Assembly (NCBI RefSeq): GCF_017308975.1
Contig: NZ_JADWPD010000014.1
Location: forward strand, 124,001-188,000
From: Amycolatopsis sp. MtRt-6
Lineage (GTDB): Bacteria; Actinomycetota; Actinomycetes; Mycobacteriales; Pseudonocardiaceae
Length of the DNA stretch: 64,000 nucleotides
Reading direction: 5' to 3'
Part shown: piece after piece, positions 61,674 through 64,000 of the stretch
How positions within the stretch are numbered: the stretch's first letter is position 1
Layout: every line of letters starts with the position of its first letter
Notes under the pieces: model-generated
Databases searched by the model: none
Seen by the model: only the letters and a program-made list of their open reading frames with translations
Told to the model about the DNA's origin: nothing
Translations under genes and position numbers: made by a program

Positions 61674-64000
61674 CCGGCGGCTCCGTGCAGCTTCGCCAGC
61701 TCCAGCTGGTGATCACGCACCCGCGACCCGTCGGCCGGGAACGGCGACCACTCGCCGCTCGCGGTCAGCACCCAGCACCGCGTCGCCGGGTCGAGCGCCG
61801 AGTCGAAGATGTTGTCGAGCTGCGCGGTGAGCTTCGGGTCCTTGACGCGCACCAGCGCCTCGATCCGCCGGTCGAGGTTGCGGTGCATCATGTCCGCGCT
61901 GCCGAGCCAGTGCGTCCCGCCCGCGCGGAAGTGGAACACCCGCGAGTGCTCCAGGAACCGGCCCAGCACCGACCGGACGTGGATGTTCTCGGACAGCCCT
62001 TCGACACCCGGCTTCAGCGTGCAGATGCCGCGCACGACGATCTCGACCGGCACCCCGGCCTGCGACGCGTGGTAGAGCGCGTCGATCACCTGCTCGTCGA
62101 CCAGCGAGTTGCACTTGATCCGGATCCCGGCCTGCTGCCCGGCCCGCGCCAGCTCGATCTCCTCGCCGATCGCGCGGACGATGCCGCGCCGGATCCCGTG
62201 CGGCGACGTCAGGATCGTCCGGTAGGTGTCCTGCCGCGAGTAGCCGGTCAGCACGTTGAACAGGTCGGTGACGTCCGCGCCGATGCTCGGGTCGGCGGTG
62301 AACAGGCCGAGGTCTTCGTAGAGCCGCGCGGTCTTCGGGTTGTAGTTGCCGGTGCCGATGTGGCAGTAGCGCCGGATCGTCGAGCCCTCCTGGCGCACCA
62401 CCATCGACACCTTGCAGTGCGTCTTCAGCCCGACCAGGCCGTAGACGACGTGCACGCCCGCGCGCTCCAGCGTCCGCGCCCAGGTGATGTTGGCCTGCTC
62501 GTCGAACCGCGCCTTGATCTCCACCAGCGCGACGACCTGCTTGCCGGCCTCCGCGGCGTCGATCAGCGCGTCGACGATCGGGGAGTCACCGGACGTGCGG
62601 TACAGCGTCTGCTTGATCGCGAGGACCTTCGAGTCGGCCGCCGCCTGCTCGATGAACCGCTGCACGCTCGTGGAGAACGAGTCGTACGGGTGGTGGACCA
62701 GCACGTCGCCCTCGCGCAGCGTCGCGAAGACGCTCTTGGGCGTCTCGCGCTCGCCGAACGCCGGGTGCGTCGCCGGCACGAACGGCCGGTCCTTCAGCTC
62801 CTTGCGGTCCACAGCGGACAGCTGGTGCAGGCAGGTCAGGTCGAGCAGGCCGGGCACCTCGACGACGTCGGCCGGGTCGACGTCCAGCTCGCGCAGCAGC
62901 AGCTCGAGCATGTGCTCGCTCATGTCCTGCGCGACCTCGAGCCGCACCGGCGGGCCGAAGCGGCGCTGCGCCAGCTCGCGCTCGAGGGCCTGCAGGAGGT
63001 CTTCGTCACGGTCCTCGTCGACCTCGAAGTCGGCGTTGCGGGTGACGCGGAAGACGTGGTGCTCGGTGACGTCCATGCCGGTGAACAGCTCGCCGAGGTG
63101 GGCGGCGATGAGCTCTTCGAGGGGGAGGAAGGTCGCCGTGCGGCTGGTGCGTTCGGTCTCGACGCGCATCAGGCGCGGCACGTTGCTCGGCACCTTCACC
63201 CGGGCGAAGCGCTCGGTGCCGCCCTCGGGGTCGCGGACGGTGACCGCGAGGTTGAGCGAGAGGCCCGAGATGTAGGGGAACGGGTGCGCCGGGTCGACGG
63301 CCAGTGGCGTCAGGACGGGGAAGATCTGCTCGGAGAAGTAGCTCGACAGCCGCAGCTGGTCGGCGCCGGCCAGGTCGGCCCAGCCGACGATGTGGATGTC
63401 CTGCTCGGCCAGCTGGGGGCGCAGGTGCTTCTCGAAGGCGCCGGTCTGCCGCTCGACCAGGTCCTGGTTGCGCTTGGCGATGTAGCCGAGCTGCTCGCGC
63501 GGGGTGAGCCCGTCCGCGCTGCGCACCAGCAGGCCGGTCTCGTCGCGGCGCTTGAGGCCGGCGACGCGGACCATGTAGAACTCGTCCAGATTGGACGCGA
63601 AGATCGCGAGGAACTTCGCGCGTTCGAGCAGCGGCTGCGACTCGTCCTCGGCCAGGGCGAGCACGCGGGCGTTGAAGTCCTGCCACGAGAGCTCGCGGTT
63701 GAAGTACCGGTCGTCGGGCAGCGTCTCGACGGCGGTCGGCGCGACGGTGACCGCGGGCGGCGCCGACGGGACGGCCCGGAACTCCTCGGCGTTGCGGGGG
63801 TTGCCCTGCGTCGAGCTGCGGCGCCGTGGGGTGGCCGCGGCGGCCGTGGTCTTGCTTGTTCTGGCCTTGCCGGCGGTGGCACGGGCGGCGGTGTCGCGTG
63901 CGGTGGACTTCGACGGGACCTTCTTGGCGGTGGTTGTCTTCTTCGCCGCTCCCGAAGTTCCGTTGGCCGGGTTCCGTCGCCTCCGCGGTGCGGGCGTGCC
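61670..64000 (-). CDS. ppk: Polyphosphate kinase with Lys/Ala/Thr-rich N-terminal extension, 5' truncated by the window
   Basis: Catalyses reversible transfer of the ATP gamma-phosphate to polyphosphate. The catalytic region runs to the stop at 61670 and includes the N-terminal FNRELSWQDFNARVLALAEDESQPLLERAKFLAIFASNLDEFYMVRV, the phosphorylated-His region RYCHIGTGNYNPKTARLYEDLGL, and the C-terminal HSRVFHFRAGGTHWLGSADMMHRNLDRRIE. The frame stays open from the obvious PPK start block (near 63715) to the window edge. The 95 or so residues there are a low-complexity basic extension (AAKKTTTAKK, STARDTAARATAGKARTSKTTAA, TPRRRSSTQ) that resembles the HU tails. The true start lies outside the window. 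Confidence 0.92.
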   Translation of the reverse strand, partial: GTPAPRRRRNPANGTSGAAKKTTTAKKVPSKSTARDTAARATAGKARTSKTTAAAATPRRRSSTQGNPRNAEEFRAVPSAPPAVTVAPTAVETLPDDRYFNRELSWQDFNARVLALAEDESQPLLERAKFLAIFASNLDEFYMVRVAGLKRRDETGLLVRSADGLTPREQLGYIAKRNQDLVERQTGAFEKHLRPQLAEQDIHIVGWADLAGADQLRLSSYFSEQIFPVLTPLAVDPAHPFPYISGLSLNLAVTVRDPEGGTERFARVKVPSNVPRLMRVETERTSRTATFLPLEELIAAHLGELFTGMDVTEHHVFRVTRNADFEVDEDRDEDLLQALERELAQRRFGPPVRLEVAQDMSEHMLELLLRELDVDPADVVEVPGLLDLTCLHQLSAVDRKELKDRPFVPATHPAFGERETPKSVFATLREGDVLVHHPYDSFSTSVQRFIEQAAADSKVLAIKQTLYRTSGDSPIVDALIDAAEAGKQVVALVEIKARFDEQANITWARTLERAGVHVVYGLVGLKTHCKVSMVVRQEGSTIRRYCHIGTGNYNPKTARLYEDLGLFTADPSIGADVTDLFNVLTGYSRQDTYRTILTSPHGIRRGIVRAIGEEIELARAGQQAGIRIKCNSLVDEQVIDALYHASQAGVPVEIVVRGICTLKPGVEGLSENIHVRSVLGRFLEHSRVFHFRAGGTHWLGSADMMHRNLDRRIEALVRVKDPKLTAQLDNIFDSALDPATRCWVLTASGEWSPFPADGSRVRDHQLELAKLHGAAG

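Overview
The window looks like chromosomal DNA from a high-GC filamentous actinomycete, most likely an Amycolatopsis-type pseudonocardial genome. The signs are strong G/C bias at third codon positions, frequent GTG/TTG starts, apparently leaderless promoters (a -10 hexamer six bases before the start codon), an SsgA-family cell-division protein, Lsr2, HU proteins with Lys/Ala tails, SARP-type regulators and an F420-type LLM oxidoreductase. This assignment is inference from content, not from a database search.

Two blocks of core genes frame the window. On the left (1-9.2 kb) are the 3' part of a secreted subtilisin, leuB, an Ile-rich leader peptide with attenuator ahead of citramalate synthase cimA, a fumarylacetoacetate-hydrolase-family gene, an FAD monooxygenase, a HAD phosphatase, and tRNA-Gln(CTG) and tRNA-Glu(CTC). 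On the right (53.2-64 kb) are an IclR regulator divergent from leuCD, hupB, a SARP/NB-ARC/TPR regulator, mutT1 and a 5'-truncated ppk. The right block has the gene order of Mycobacterium tuberculosis Rv2989-Rv2984 and the left block resembles the leuB/Rv2993c/tRNA neighbourhood, so the roughly 44 kb between them (9.2-53.2 kb) reads as accessory DNA placed after the tRNA pair.

The accessory part contains several conflict or defence-like modules. (i) 9.95-17.6 kb is a tightly overlapping four-gene operon: alpha/beta hydrolase, caspase-VMAP protein, MoxR AAA+ ATPase, and a SAV_2336/vWA-like protein with apparently degenerate caspase folds and a C-terminal FGE-sulfatase domain. (ii) A NACHT-LRR-like protein follows, then a decayed LysM-BTAD regulator. 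(iii) 29.6-32.8 kb holds EACC1 plus a caspase-Hsp70 fusion. (iv) 44.3-51.6 kb is a HerA-SbcD-SbcC-NurA operon, an archaeal-style DNA end-processing set. (v) 25.6-28.6 kb is a two-domain glycosyltransferase gene split by nine perfect copies of a 7-bp repeat, where one extra copy would restore the reading frame, so it may be phase-variable.

Between these lie cstA-ybdD divergent from an SSS transporter/ECF sigma/membrane-protein operon, an ssgA-like gene, a monooxygenase/membrane protein/TetR operon with a strong operator-like inverted repeat at its promoter, and a chromatin cluster (lsr2, hup). Three nearly identical hup genes occur (22.6, 43.0 and 56.3 kb), all sharing the promoter motif TTGGTAATACC. 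Lsr2 and the N-terminus of Ppk carry similar basic, Ala-rich tails.
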